Below, one piece after another: positions 25,646-38,619 of a DNA stretch of 64,000 nt; the stretch's first letter is position 1; every line of letters starts with the position of its first letter. The notes below the pieces were generated by a model, which saw nothing but the letters and a program-made list of their open reading frames with translations, searched no databases and was not told the DNA's origin. The stretch is from NCBI GenBank assembly GCA_019321725.1, contig CM033115.1, forward strand, positions 22,020,673 to 22,084,672, written 5' to 3'. Source of the DNA: Paulownia fortunei (taxonomy: Eukaryota > Streptophyta > Magnoliopsida > Lamiales > Paulowniaceae). A program made the translations under genes and the position numbers.

Positions 25646-27182
25646 TGATCACTTTTTCGACGAATAAATGACTAGATGAAAATAAATTATTTCTATTTTT
25701 AGAATTAAGATATTACTTCTCAATAATCATTTTTTGGTTTTTCTTTGAGAGTTATTATTTTCTCTAGGAACAATGAGTTGTGAACAAACTTAATAAAAAA
25801 AATATTATTACTATTCAATCTAAATACCCAAGATTTTTCTTAATGTATAAGACTGCAATTCTAATTTCATATAGAAATGTCTATGAAAAACTTAACTTAG
25901 AGTGAATTTTGTTATACACATTGTTTTTATAAATTATGAATATAATGTGGCAAACAATTAATAGGACTTAACCCTTCTATTTCAAATCAAAGTAAAGAAA
26001 TCATTTCTTGAACATCATTAATTTTTGTAAAGTTTGAGTACTTAATCAATGATAACTTGACAATTCTTCTTGGCTTTATGGCAATGAAAATAGGGCCACC
26101 TCTTTTAAAAAGTGTTAGCCAAAATTCCATATACTTGTTTGACATTGAAAAACAAACCACACAAAGAAAGACATCAAAAAAACAAAGTAGTTAATTACTT
26201 TGTTGGCTACGAAATATTCTGAAATTGTCATAATTGATGAGCTATTTTTAAAAAAAATAAAATGGAATCTTAGTAGAGCTACTTGACATAAATTATACTA
26301 TGAAAAAGATATGCATAAAATGTTCCACGTCATGGATAAGCTAGGGACAGCTAGGGAGGCTGGAACTACCAATATGATAATGAAGAATCAATCCGTTGCA
26401 TTAATAATGTCCCCTCAAACAAAATAATTTGGTTTTTTGTTTAAAAAAAAAACTCAATGAATTGCATGGATAAATGATATGATGTTTTTATCCGAATAAT
26501 ACACTTTATTATTCTTAGCCAATTGCCTATTATTTGTTCTGCAAAAATAATAATAATAATTTTAAAGGAGCGAAATTATTCACTAGTATTTTAAATTGGT
26601 AAGCGAATTTTGAAATTTTAATGTTTTAAGTGTCAAATAATTTGAAAACCCTTCTATCTAGAACATTACAGGAATAAATAAAAATAAATTTCATTAATGT
26701 GATTATTTAAAATTTCTCGAAATTCGAAGTAGCATTTGTGTTGATTCAAGTATAAGTTGCTTCAATTTGAATAAAAGAGAAATAAAAAGATATTAATGAG
26801 AAAAAAATTTGAAAAAAAAAAAGGATGTCTACAGGACATCGACCAGATCAGAGATTCAAGAAATGCATCAAACTCCCATAAATAAAACAATTCAAAGCAC
26901 CTCTCGAGTAATGTGAGTTTCAGAGTTTTGAACCCCAAAAGGGTAACCAAAAGTAGAAGTCCAGTTCTATTTTAATCCTGATATTTCATCAATTTCATTA
27001 ACCAAGGAAATTTAAAATTATAGAAATGGAAGGGACATGCTACACGAATACACACTCACAGAAAAATAATTTGATGAATTATTATATATTTCATATGTGA
27101 TAATGTGTTTTCTTGTAGGGCCTCAATGTTAAATGATAAAGATACCAAGTAAAATAGTGTTCTTGATTTAAGGGATTGGTCA

Positions 27183-27210
27183 ATATATATACACACACAC
27201 ATATATATAT
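27183..27210. repeat. Compound (AT)n(AC)n(AT)n microsatellite
   Basis: ATATATAT is followed by ACACACACAC and again ATATATATAT. It is likely length-variable. Confidence 0.9.
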
Positions 27211-29030
27211 TGGTCATGACCGATCTACTCTGCATTTATTAGGTTTTGCAATTACAAAATTTCATTTTTTTTATATGAAAAAAATAAAAAAATTAGTTAG
27301 TATTCTTCTTTTAAAAAAAAATTATTGGGAAGACATGCTTTTATAGTTAATTTACGAGCACGATTTATATACCCAAATCCATTGGAGCCGTGATCAATCA
27401 ACAGAGCAGGAATTATCTATTGAAAAAGATTAGTAAAATAATCTTAAGTGAACAGTGCGATTACTGGTTTGTCTTTGCAGATGCGTGTGGGGGTGGTTGG
27501 GTATTTTCAAAATTTGCAAAAGATTTGAAGGTGGGGTGGTGAGTAAAAAGCAAATGAAAGAAAGGAACAAGAATCTAAACAGGTTTTTGATTTCAAAAAT
27601 TGGAAAGAAACAAAAGTTGTTGCCTTTTTCCCTACTAAAATATTACACGAAACAGAGATTGCGGATCAAGCATGCATGAACAAGAGAGAGGTTGCAAATT
27701 TTTCACCAAGGAACCCCACCACTACTACTACAACATGTGCTTCCATATAACAATTACAAGAATTAGAAAAAGAAAATCTATGTATAAAACAAACACAATG
27801 ACAAGCTTCTTGCGTTATCGAACATGAAGATGAAGAGGCACATGAGACTTCACAAATTAAATGAAAAATACACATTCTTGGATTGAGGTTGCTCGATAAT
27901 GCCTTGTGATTTGTCACGCATGTGGTAAGGAAGGTAATAAGCAGGTATGGAGCGCACTAGGGACTAGTAGGTAGGGCAGCCCATAAATATAAATTTTATG
28001 TATAAATAGATTAAAATTTAAAATTTTAGTTTATATTATTAAAATATCTTTTATCCATTGTCTTTAACCAAAATTAAAATTTCTGACTCCGATCCACCTT
28101 ATTGTAAAAAAGCCAAAATAAGTGCTCTTAGGCCACAGTCTCAGAAAACCAATTTTTTTTTTTAATTTTTTTTTTTGACATTTTATAAAATGTGGTTTTG
28201 CTAAGACATCATAAGTTTTAGTTAAGGTGTTAAGATCCTTCACGCTTCTCGCATTGCTCGCGTCGTGACATCAATCAGAAGGCAAGTTGCTTAGTTAGAA
28301 TCTCCCAATTTGGATGAATGACAAATCTAACAACACGGTGAGTTAACAAGAAGGGAGGAGGTGGAGGAGGAGACCTGAATATTAGTTACAAAAGGAAAAG
28401 GAGTGGAAAATGAAATGGGGATAGAGCAAATTACTTGGCAGAACGTGCTGTTCAATTATTGAATCATATCTTGAAACACAAGATTTTTTGAGGATTCTCC
28501 GGTTTCCATATCTTTGCCTTCTCAAATCAAACAATACCCTTCTATAAATGTTTTGTTGGTCATGTATAAATATGGTTTCGGAAAGATTCTGACAATAAAT
28601 ATACAATGTTATGTTTGCTGCTTCTTGAAGCATGATCTTTACCAAAATACAGCACTGACATTGAGATAAGATACTCATGCAGTAATAAGAAATGATGCTG
28701 TAAGAGAAGCTGGGATCATAATTTTGGTCTCACTCATTATTGCTGAACAGAACACAATAATAGAGCCTCATGCTTTTACCCCACAAGGAAAAAAAAAGAA
28801 AAACATGGATGATAGCAACTGGACTGGAGCAAAAAAGAGGATACTTGCTGAAAATTGATTTTTCATACATGTATACATGGATCTATGTACAAGTTACAGT
28901 ATGGTCAACCAAACCTCAACATACTCTCAACCTCCGATGAGATTTTAAGATTTTAGCTCACCGGGGTGCCCATTCTGTCCCTTTTGTACAGAATTGAGTA
29001 AACTTGCATTTACCAACAATGCTCGTTATT

Positions 29031-31377
29031 TTAAATGTTAGTGTCACAGAACTTTCCATGGATCCTATTCTGAACAGCTTTGACAGCAGCAACTCTTGCA
29101 GCAGTGGCAGCCCTGTTTGCGGCAGTCACAGCCTTGTTCACTTTTTCATCCACCCGGCGAAGGTGAATTGCATTTTCTGCTGTTTTTCTAGCAGCCTGCA
29201 AAAGTAGAAGAGTTTAAGAAAGGGTCGGCCCAAAAATGTCTATAAGTTATTGGGTTAACACAGCAAGTCCAATGTACCTGAACTGCTCGAAGAACTGCAT
29301 CTGTTAGAGGGGCAAGAGGTGTCTTAAGATTGCCACCATCCCATTCTCCACATCTGGTCTCACCATTTCGGAAAGTATACATGCCATAACCTTGCTTGCG
29401 CCCTTCGTGCCATGATCCTTCATAACAGTGACTGTTGGCAAAGTGATAGACTCCAAAACCATGGATTTTATCTCCAAAATACTCCCCAGCATATCTATCT
29501 CCATTCCTATAGCACAATTGAAATTGTATCAGTATTCCAAGAGTTCGATCAATACAGAGAACAGTACAGAATTAAGTTGACAGGAATACATCTAAGTAGG
29601 ACATAGAATTTCATTCAACTGCTTAATAATTTTATCAACGAATGTATTGGTTCACTGCTGGTGAAATTTCCCAACTCATTGATGGGTGAGACAAGACATT
29701 AAATCCATAACTTGTGCATTCAACATAATTAATCTTAAGCTGGCATTTAATTATTAGATTGCCTACCGAAGGACCACACAACAACCCAACTGAAAAGGTT
29801 TAATTTGTAGTACAATATTTAAAAAATAAAATTAAAAGTTTAGATGGCTACTTTTTGAAAAGCATCCAACTAATTCTGTACAACTTAATAATGATAAAAT
29901 TCATTTTCAGAAATGAGCAACTAAGATATTACATAATCTTTTATTAAGAAATACCATTATGCATAAGAAATATATGCTCTGTTGCGCCAAACGCTGCCAA
30001 AAGATTATAGAACCCTCCACCAACGATGGTAAATTAATGATGCAAAATTTTTTCGTAAGGTAAAGAATGAGGTCCAAAATCAATACACCCCAGTTCACAC
30101 CAAATCAAAACACAGAGCACATAAAAATCAATTTTCATTTTTTTTTTTGAGAAAAATCAATCTTCATCTTCTCCAACCGTATAAGATTCAAGCACATAAA
30201 ACATCACACCATATCAAAACACAGCAATTTTTATTTTCTTTTTTCATTTTTTTTTTTTTTTAAGAAAAATCAATCTTCATCTTCTCCAACCCTATGAGAT
30301 TCAGGCATATAAAACATCACACAGCTACGCATTAATACTATCCTGCAATCATGCGCTCCGGCAGACATATCAAATCCACATATTAAAAACTCTAAACAAA
30401 TTTAAGAACTGAAAAGGAAAAAGAAAAGAAAAGGGAATCAAACTGAAAGGAACAATAATTAAGAAAATCAAATTATCACCTGAAATGGTAACATCCAAGC
30501 CCATGTTTAACCCCACACTTGAACTCCCCAATGTAGCAGCTCCCATCAGCACAAGTCTGGACCCCAATCCCGTGACTTTGCCCATTACACCACTCTCCGG
30601 CATATGTATCCCCTGTATAAAACTTATAAACCCCATATCCATGCCTCAATCCCTGCCTGTACTGCCCTCTATATCTACTCCCCTTGCCCAACTCTCAATC
30701 CCATAACCATCATACCTCCCATCAACCCAATCTCCTTCATACCTCCCATTTACAATGTAATTATATACTCCACTCCCATTGCACCTCCCTTTATGAAACT
30801 CCCCTTCGTAGAAATCACCATTACTGTAGAACTCCACCCCTTCTCTTACAATCTTTTTAAAACTAATCTCCCGAATGTTTTGCTGTTTTCTTTCCATTTT
30901 GTTTGGATTTGACTCCCCAATGAACCATTGCACCGGTTTCGTATGATTCTTTGATGTAAAACAAGAAAGGTCCAATCTTTTACCACACTCATCACACAAT
31001 TGTTTGCAAAAGTTGAAAGTATTGTTGATTAAACCCTTGTTCTTGGAGACAAAAAACAGTAAAACCGCGACGAAAATTAAAGCTAAAAGTAAATTCTCCG
31101 AGGTGGATATATCATCCCAGTTGAAAAAGGTGAAAAGGGTGTAAGCTGAGAGCAAGAGAACGGCAAGAACCGGTGCAAAACGTGCGGCACCAGATCGAAC
31201 AGGTGGTATACTAGGTTTGCTGTGGGGCTTTTGCTCCTCCAGGTCTTCTGTTTCTTGGTCAGGTGTGATCTCGCTCACGGAAGATAAGCTGTGGATTGAT
31301 GACCGGATGGTGGGAGAAGACCGGAGGAGCGAAGAGTGGGTCCTAGTAAGCTTCGCCTGGCTTTTCTGACCGTCCAT
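29031..31377 (-). pseudogene. MORN-repeat membrane protein gene with a one-base frameshift
   Basis: Minus-strand exons are 30480-31377, 29278-29506 and 29031-29195. The protein has two hydrophobic spans near residues 65-110 (VLAVLLLSAYTLF and LLLALIFVAVLLFF). These are followed from about residue 175 by tandem MORN repeats such as YEGDWVDGRYDGYG, YRGQYRQGLRHGYG, YAGEWCNGQSHGIG and YAGEYFGDKIHGFG, then an alanine-rich C-terminal helix. It belongs to the plant family often mislabelled SET7/9; MORN repeats bind lipids or scaffold membranes, and the molecular role is unknown. The frame breaks within the first exon at about 30680-30686, after ESWARG. Exon 1 is 898 nt, whereas exon 2 requires a length one base longer, so exactly one base is missing, most simply a G from a G run. 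Splice sites and repeats are otherwise intact, so an assembly error or a recent null allele are both possible. Confidence 0.85.
30104..30325. repeat. Tandem duplication in MORN intron 1
   Basis: Two adjacent units of about 110 bp (30104-30212 and 30213-30325) share ATCAAAACACAG, a T run, AGAAAAATCAATCTTCATC, TTCTCCAACC and CATAAAACATCACAC with few changes. It lies inside the intron 29507-30479. Confidence 0.8.
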
Positions 31378-34164
31378 TTCTAAGTGAGGCCCTCTACTTC
31401 AATCTCTGCCTTTGGATCTTTTTCTCCTACTAGTGGGCCCACCTCCTGTACCTAGATATTCTAATCATGTCCTCCAACGCCGGTTTCATCTCCGGTGATG
31501 CACAGGAGAAGCAGTCAAGCAGGGGCGGGCGCAGCTTAACTGAAAGAAAAAAAGCTGTGTTGTGTGTCAGTGCGTGTGAGAGAAAAGAGCGAGGAGTTTT
31601 AGAGAGAGGGAAAAAGAGCAGTCCCAGTTTGGAATTGTTCAGAGTGGACCGGGTTTAATGTGCTGAGGTATATTTATATGGAGAAAAGCTATGTGGTGGG
31701 GCCACTTGTGTTTGATATGGACCGTCGATGGACGATCTTCGGAGGATATTGGCCTGAGATTCTTGGCCATACGATGGGGGGTTCCCGGTATGATGGAAAG
31801 AGATGGTCGTCTGATCTAGATTCGGCATTTTTGCCTTTATATATTTAATCTATAGCCGGCACGTGCCAGTGACACCACATACTTTTATAATAATTATCGT
31901 TATTGTTGGGTTTTTTTATTTTTATTTTTAAACATTCTTTTCATCTTTTTTTATTTAAAGTGATGGGAGATGAAAACAAAGATGTCAGTAAGTTGTACGG
32001 GACATTAATGTTAGGAGTACTTTTTAAAATGAAAATAAAAATTTATTTATAAAATAAATTTTTTAATGTAAATTTTTTTAAAAAATATTTATAAATATTA
32101 TTAAATATTTGATAAAAATATATTTTAATGCCTAAAAAAAGAAATTTAAAAATTATAATTTTGTACTTTTTTAAAATGAATTTTTAGAAAAATAACTTAA
32201 TACATGTTTGGGAACACTTTTAAAATGAAAGTTTATTTATAAAATAAATTTTTTAATATGAACTTTTAAAAAAATACTTATAAATTTTATTAAATATTTA
32301 GTAAAAATATACTTTAACGTCCATTTAATAGAACAAAAATCATAATTTTATACTTTTTGAAAATAAATTTTTGAAAAAGGGACTTATTTTATAAATTTTT
32401 TCAAAAATAATTACCAAATACATAATTTTTTTATAAATGGACTTTTATATTTAAAAGTCCATTTGAAATGAGTTTCTAAATATCCTCTTATTTTAAAAAT
32501 TCATTTAAAAATAATTATTAAATAAATAATTTTTTTATAAATAGAATTTTATATTTAAAAGTTTATTTAGAATGAATTTTTAAATACTTTCTAAATTTTT
32601 TTTCTTTTTCTTTTTTTATTAAAATAAGTATTGATTTTGGAGGAAAGATTACAAATGATACACTTTTGCGTATAAATTAGTGGATAGTCCGGAGAAGCTG
32701 ACAAACAAGAAGTTAAACCCTTTCTTACAAAGTAACTTGAATTAAAATTCTTGAATTAGAGTACGACAATCTTAAGAAGTTAAAAAATATCGAACATAAA
32801 AAAGATTTATATTTTTTATTTTAAAACTTACTTATTTTGAAAACAATTCAAATTGGAGGTAGGATCCAACAGCTAAAAAAATAGTGATTTTAAAATTTTT
32901 GAATATTTCTTTCATGCTTTTCATTAAAAATATACTAAATTTTTATTTTTATTTTTTCGTAATTTTTTCACATTGGAATAGATCCAAACATAGGGTTCTT
33001 GTTTGGAACACCTATAAATAAATTAACAAAAATTATCGACTGCAAAAACAGAATTATATTTTGATTGATTTGTCAATGATAAATATGTGAAATCACTAGT
33101 CTCAGTTCCATATAATAGTTTCCCTACTTTCATCATTTTTTAATTAGTTCTTAGCTAATTTAAGTCTTATTAATATAACTGTGATTATAAAATTATAAGC
33201 ATGTTACTTGAAGGAACAAAGAAACTTATTTGTTAATTATGTTAAAAAAATCACAATATTTAAAGAGAAGGACTAGGATAGGTCCACAATAAGAAATGCC
33301 AATTAAATATACAAGGACTAGGTCTACGATTTAAAATTTTATGGAAAAACAAAAAAAAAAGGAATAATAATAAGAAGAAATCCGTGGGATCTTTACTATA
33401 TATTTTCTTTAAGTAAAATTTTAAAAACTTATGTGTAGAGAAATATGATTAAATTAAATAATCATGGGTTGATTGACTTTCGCTCACTAATATACAAATT
33501 AAGATATATTATGGCGTAAGCATAAATTTTGTTATTTGCTTTTTTATCAATTTATTAATTACCTAACTATTTGGTCCAACTAACAACCATTACTTGCCAT
33601 ACGCCAGCAGTAATTTTACTGTCATAGATTATTAATAAATTGGTCTGATATTGCTTTCACTTGATGTACACCCAAAAATGAATTGTTGTTATTTATAATT
33701 GTTTTTGGTAGTCAGTTATACTTGTCTTTTTAAGCTGTTTTTGCTTGTCAATTGTAACAATTCTCATGATCAAAGAGAGAAAAAATTGCAATGCTATGAT
33801 TAATCAGTGAATAAAACCATGTTCGGTTTCGGATTTTAGTGAGAAAAATACTATTACAACATAGTATTCACTATTTGGTTTTAAAATAGTGTTTATTTAT
33901 GGGTTTATATAAAAATACATTTATTCATGAACTACTTCACACTTTTATAATTCTTACTGGAGGTATTCTCAGCAAACCTTAACAGAAAAGGAAGGGAAAT
34001 TCAAGAAATCACGGTTTCAATCTTTGAAATTGAAAACTAACTGAATGGTCTGGATTCAATTAGAATCTTGGATGGATTAACACATCAGAATGACAATTTT
34101 TTCACCATGCATAAGTATATAGATGCGTTGGCTATGAATTGCCCCTGCATCAAAATCATAACTA
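31378..34164. other. Spacer between MORN start and KAT stop
   Basis: The first 500 bp are GC-richer and likely hold the MORN promoter; the open frame at 31467-31658 does not look like a conserved protein. From 31900 the sequence is extremely AT-rich and carries diverged tandem repeats (32020-32600). No gene was recognised. The KAT 3' UTR probably covers the last 200-300 bases. Confidence 0.55.
32020..32600. repeat. Diverged AT-rich tandem repeat (two units of about 190 bp plus a partial)
   Basis: Units start near 32020 and 32217, each opening TTTTAAAATGAAA. They share TTTATTTATAAAATAAATT, TTATTAAATATTT.(A/G)TAAAAATATA and TATAATTTT.TACTTTTT in the same order. A shorter, more diverged third copy follows to about 32600. 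Confidence 0.55.
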
Positions 34165-37100
34165 CTATTTTTTCAATAGCTTTTCCTTCATCCTCTCAAC
34201 CGCACTTCGAAGAGTTCCTTCATCTTTGCAGAAAGTAAACCTTACAAGGTTCTTTCCCTCTTCTGGATTCAAATAGAAGACACTGGTGGGAATTGCAACG
34301 ACGCCAACTTCCTTGATTAGATACTCACAGAAGGCAACATCATTTTCCAGCCCGAACTGGGTGTGATCCACTACCACGAAGTAGGTTCCGCTTGATGGAT
34401 AGACCGTGAATCCCACAGACTTCAAACCCTCCACAAGAATGGTCTTTTTTGCAACGTAATCCCTGCTCAGCTCCTCGTAATAAGAATCAGGAGCTCTGAG
34501 GGCTGTTGCTGCAGCATACTGCATTGGAGTGGATGTTGCAAAGGTAAGGAAAGAATGTGCCTGCCTTACTCCCCACGTCAAGTGGGGAGGAGCTATCGCC
34601 CAACCAATTTTCCAGCCCGTTAGTGAGAATGTCTTCCCCAAAGAATTAAGGGTAACAGTCCGCTCGTACATCCCAGGAAGCGAAGCAATGGAAATGTGAT
34701 CCATTTCAAAAGCTAACTTGTCGTAAACTTCATCTGAGAAAACCAATATGTCATGCTCTATGCACAAGGAAGCAATGACATTAAGTTCTTCTCTGGTGAA
34801 CATTTTTCCTGTGGGATTATGTGGAGTGTTCATAAGGATTGCACGAGTGTTTTTGGAGACAATGGACTTTAGTTCATCAATGGGGATGGAAAAATTTGGG
34901 GGCCGTAGTGTGATGCACTTTATTTTAGCACCAGCCATGGACAGAGTAGCTTCATAGGAATCGTAGAATGGAGCAAAGAGGATGACTTCATCACCAGGGT
35001 TTATTAAGCCTAAAATTGTTGCAGCTATTGCTTCTGTGCATCCGGATGTGACAGTAACTTCCTTTTCAGGATCAACCACGAGTCCAGTGTCTTTCTTGAA
35101 ACGGTCAGCCACTGCCGAGTTCAAGTCAGGAACTCCATATCCACGAGCATATTGATTTTTACCATCCCTAATGGCCTGAATAGCTGCTTCTTTGACAAAC
35201 TCTGGGCCGTCAAAATTGGGAAAGCCCTGTCCAAGATTAATAGCACCATGCTTGATAGCTAGGCTACTCATTTGTGTGAAAATAGTTGTTTTGAACTTCT
35301 CCAAGCGCTTTGCTACCTAAAAGGCAACTCAAATAGAATCATAAGGAATCCAAAATATGACACGGATAATTAGGAGAAACCATAGACATCATTGTAAATT
35401 TAATCAATTTGTAGCTGTATTCTATAACAATTAATGATACAAACTGAAAATTAAGCCATTATATCTCAACCAAGCAGACATTAACAATGCAAGTACTGAA
35501 GACTGCTAAATCAAACAAAGCCAGCTAAGAATTAGTTAGTCAAACAGCAACATCCTCCAACCAACTATGTATTGGCAAATGCTCAGAAGTTCCTATTGCA
35601 ACAGATGTGGATTGTGCCAAAGATAATAACTTTACATTATAGAATTACGAAGAAAAGGTTATTTTAAGAATTTGGTCATCCAATGACCAAAATGTAACCT
35701 TTGGTCTGTCATTTGGGTTGTTACGAAAATAACCTTCTTCTCTAAATCGTATTATGTGGAGTCATCGACAGGCCAAGATGAAGCTGTGATTTCATTACCT
35801 TCTACTCAGACCATTTTGGTATCTTTCAAACTTCACGCCAATTACAAATTCCTTCATGTATGGCTCAAAAACTAATGAGAAACGCCATACCCATCGCCAA
35901 TTTTAAATCTCTTTGAACAAAGAAAGCAAACGAGTTTACAAACCAATGAAAGATTGCATGGTAACATTTTCCTCTCCCAGTTTATGCTTCTATATTTGAA
36001 TGTTGGAATGGAGAAGATAACAAACTCATAATAATTGGCTACAATACTTTTCAAAAAAAAAGGGAGCAGGAGTAGGAGCAGTGTCCTCTATTTAGGACAA
36101 TTCCGCCCCTCCTCGCCAAAGACACACAAATATTATTGTGATTGTACTTTGAGATTTTTTATGTTTTGTGTTTTGTTAGTGGCCTTGGTGTTGTTTCTGG
36201 TTTTTAGTTATAACCTGCATGATTTAGTTTATCTAATGGATTATTGGGATAAAAATCTCAATGTAATCTTGCATTATTTTCATTTCAATTGGAAGGTTTT
36301 GAAAGTATGAGGGGTGGATGACAACACCAATTTCCAGAAAGTTAATGCATTCACTTTACAACATATACTCATGAATAGAGCAAAAACCATAAAACTGAAA
36401 CACAGGAGAATGAAACAAAACAAAAACAAAAGAAAAAGGAGAAGGAAAAGGGATATTTTCTACAAGAGCTCTTGATGCCCCACTTTGTCCTACTCACTTC
36501 ACTTGCCTTAAGTGTGGTTCTTAGAAATACAATCTATTATTTTTTTTATTTTTTTTTAATTCATTCTAAACACAACATAATCTTATTTCCACCAAAAAAA
36601 GTAAAATGGATATATATAATTTATTTCATTTTTGTTCACCGTCTTATTCTTCATCTATTTTAACTTTGTCTTGGCCTTTGTATCATAAGTATGTAATTGG
36701 AGGAAGTAACAAAATATTTTCATTTCATCCATCTGAAAATACCCACAGAATTGGCTCCCTTCTGAGAGAAGTTCACTGAGTAGTAGTAGTAAATAATACA
36801 ATTTTAAGCTTTCAACAATCATGAGCTAAAAATAGACGAACCACTGGACTTTTGCGTGAATATGGAACAACAAACGTGATTTCTGGAATTTATGTGTGTC
36901 CGTATTTAGTGAGCAAATAGATACTCCATATATTGGCTTTTCCTCCTTTACTTCTCAGCAAACGCAGATGCTCTCCAAGAACTACTTTCTTCTTTGATTG
37001 ACAATCAGGTACAGTAGGATACTCTGTTTATATGTCAGTTTAATCTTCTTTTTCATCAATACAAGTTCATTTTATTAAAAAGAAAAGGTATTCTTGTCAA

Positions 37101-37731
37101 AACGTTTCGTTTTTTCACACACCCATCTCATGTGCCTGCCCCTCCTCATAAGTAAAAGAGTTAGCATACATGAGTGCATATTTTCTTGAAAATTTTTATG
37201 AAACAACCAACTGATTTATTACATTCGAGTTTGAAAATTCCAGTTACTTCTGCCACCAAAACTTTAACTTCCCAGATTCAACTTAAACTCAACATTCCGA
37301 CAAATTGGGATCGAAATAATCCACAATTAACACAAAATTGGATCTTTAGCAAAATACTCAAAAAGGCTCAATCACAACTCAATTTCACAACGTGCCCATC
37401 GAACAAAAAAGAAAAAAAGAAAGAAAAAAGAAATGGGATTGACCTGAAGAGGTTGAGGAGCTGTTTTCTGAGATAACCCGTCCTGAGTTGAAACAGACCG
37501 CTGCTCAGTTGTCGCGGCGGTGGATACTGGGGAAGCCATGATTGGTGGAATCCTCAAAGTACAGCCAATGCTATTACTTTCAGAAATACCAAAATTTATG
37601 CCGGTATTTTTGGAAATGTTTTGGAAAAGATTCAAGGGTTTGAGGATATATGGTTTAAGCATTTCATGGGATGATGTCCAGGTACAATGGCTTGAATTAT
37701 AGCGGAAAGAGATGGGATGGAGCATGAGCAT
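34165..37731 (-). CDS. PLP-dependent aminotransferase, kynurenine/glutamine (KAT/CCBL) type
   Basis: Two minus-strand exons, 37444-37731 and 34165-35316, joined in phase 0 (QPLQ|VAKRLEKF), give up to 479 residues. The fold-type I class I/II aminotransferase domain is complete: INLGQGFPNFDGP, NQYARGYGVPDL, TVTSGCTEAI, MNTPHNPTGK, FSDEVYDKL and NSLGKTFSLTGWK. The last contains the PLP-binding lysine (about K324). Relatives transaminate kynurenine, glutamine or cysteine conjugates with a 2-oxo acid. The Arabidopsis homologue, At1g77670 from memory, is nearly identical over this domain. Exon 1 has in-frame ATGs at residues 1, 3, 24 and 64. The one at 64 (37540-37542) lines up with the conserved cytosolic start, while the upstream ones would add a possible organelle leader. 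Intron 1 carries a foldback element (35635-35756). Confidence 0.93.
35635..35756. mobile_element. Small foldback (MITE-like) element in KAT intron 1
   Basis: Imperfect inverted arms of about 36 bases, 35635-35670 and 35720-35756, share AAAATAACCTT and CTTC. They flank a centre that is also partly palindromic (TTTGGTCATCC ... TTTGGTCTGTC). The whole is about 122 bp. No clear target duplication was seen. Confidence 0.5.
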
Positions 37732-38619
37732 GACCTAGAATGGTAAAAAATAACAAGAATATCAAATGTTTTTGATAGTTAGATTTATATCTATTTGACT
37801 GTATTTATTAGATATTTTTGTACTTAAATTCAAGAGATGCAATATAATGAATATAATGAAAGGGTAAAAAGTGCTACACAGCCACAGTAATAATATAATA
37901 GTTAAGTTTTTATTGGTTGTTAAAGTAAGATTCGCTATTAAAGTGAGACTCTTGCTTATTATAATTAGCTTATTTTTGAAGTATCAATTGTTATTTGTGG
38001 TCAGGAATAAATCATCAGTTATATAGTACATACATCTTTCTCAAAAATTAAAAAATAAAAAATTGTCTTCAATAAATTTCCAAGCAATATAAGAGAATGA
38101 CCCACCGGGCCTCGAGTACGTGAAAATTAACAAGGCTCAGTACCCAATTCATGCCCAACAAGCCTTCAGCTGGAATCAAGCCCAATAAATAGAATGGTAA
38201 AGCCCATAAAACAATAACTCTTCTTTTCCATCTCATAATAATGGCACCAACAGGAAGACTTCTCCCTGCACGACGTCGTCGAGGGCTTCTCTTTCTCTCA
38301 GGTGTGCATCCCTTCTCTTTTCACCTGTATCTATTACAAGTAAATTAATTTATTTGACCAGTGATGGACCTAAATAATATATTGAATTATATGTTATATA
38401 TTAAAAACAAAATTGATCTACTGTATTTCACGGTAACAGATTAGAAAAGAAGATATTTTCGGAAAAGGTTTGGCACATTTTTGTGTGATCCTTGAACAGA
38501 TAATAATTTTTTGCTATTTATTTTGGTAATTTTTTTTTTTTGTAAATTGTGTGAAACAGGTTAAGCTGGATCAACATTTTGTTGGGTGAAGTAAAGAAGT
38601 AGAGAAATAGTAGTTACAG
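37732..38619. other. Divergent promoter region between KAT and the small membrane-protein gene
   Basis: The two flanking genes point away from each other. A likely 5' UTR exon of the plus-strand gene ends at the donor CTTTCTCTCAG|GTGTG (about 38301) and resumes at GTGAAACAG|GTTAAG (38560). A short upstream open frame (MAPTGRLL...) begins at about 38240 in that leader. Confidence 0.5.

Larger units (their letters stand above)
20108..29030. other. Large AT-rich intergenic region, no recognised gene
   Basis: Nearly 9 kb between the ERF stop and the MORN gene stop. I found no protein-like frame on either strand. It contains an (AT)n run at 21721-21739, a 21-base A run at 25625-25645, a mixed AT/AC microsatellite at 27183-27210 and copy 2 of the dispersed repeat (24789-25154). 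Two GC-richer islands at about 23040-23240 and 24440-24620 stand out, with phrases such as GGGCCGGTT and CTAGCCCACTTG. They may be transposon remnants, but no ends could be set. The last 300-400 bases are probably the MORN 3' UTR. Confidence 0.5.

Noticed and set aside
31467..31848. Two adjacent short open frames upstream of the MORN gene
   Set aside because: They overlap its expected promoter and lack coding character. The open length is explained by higher GC there.
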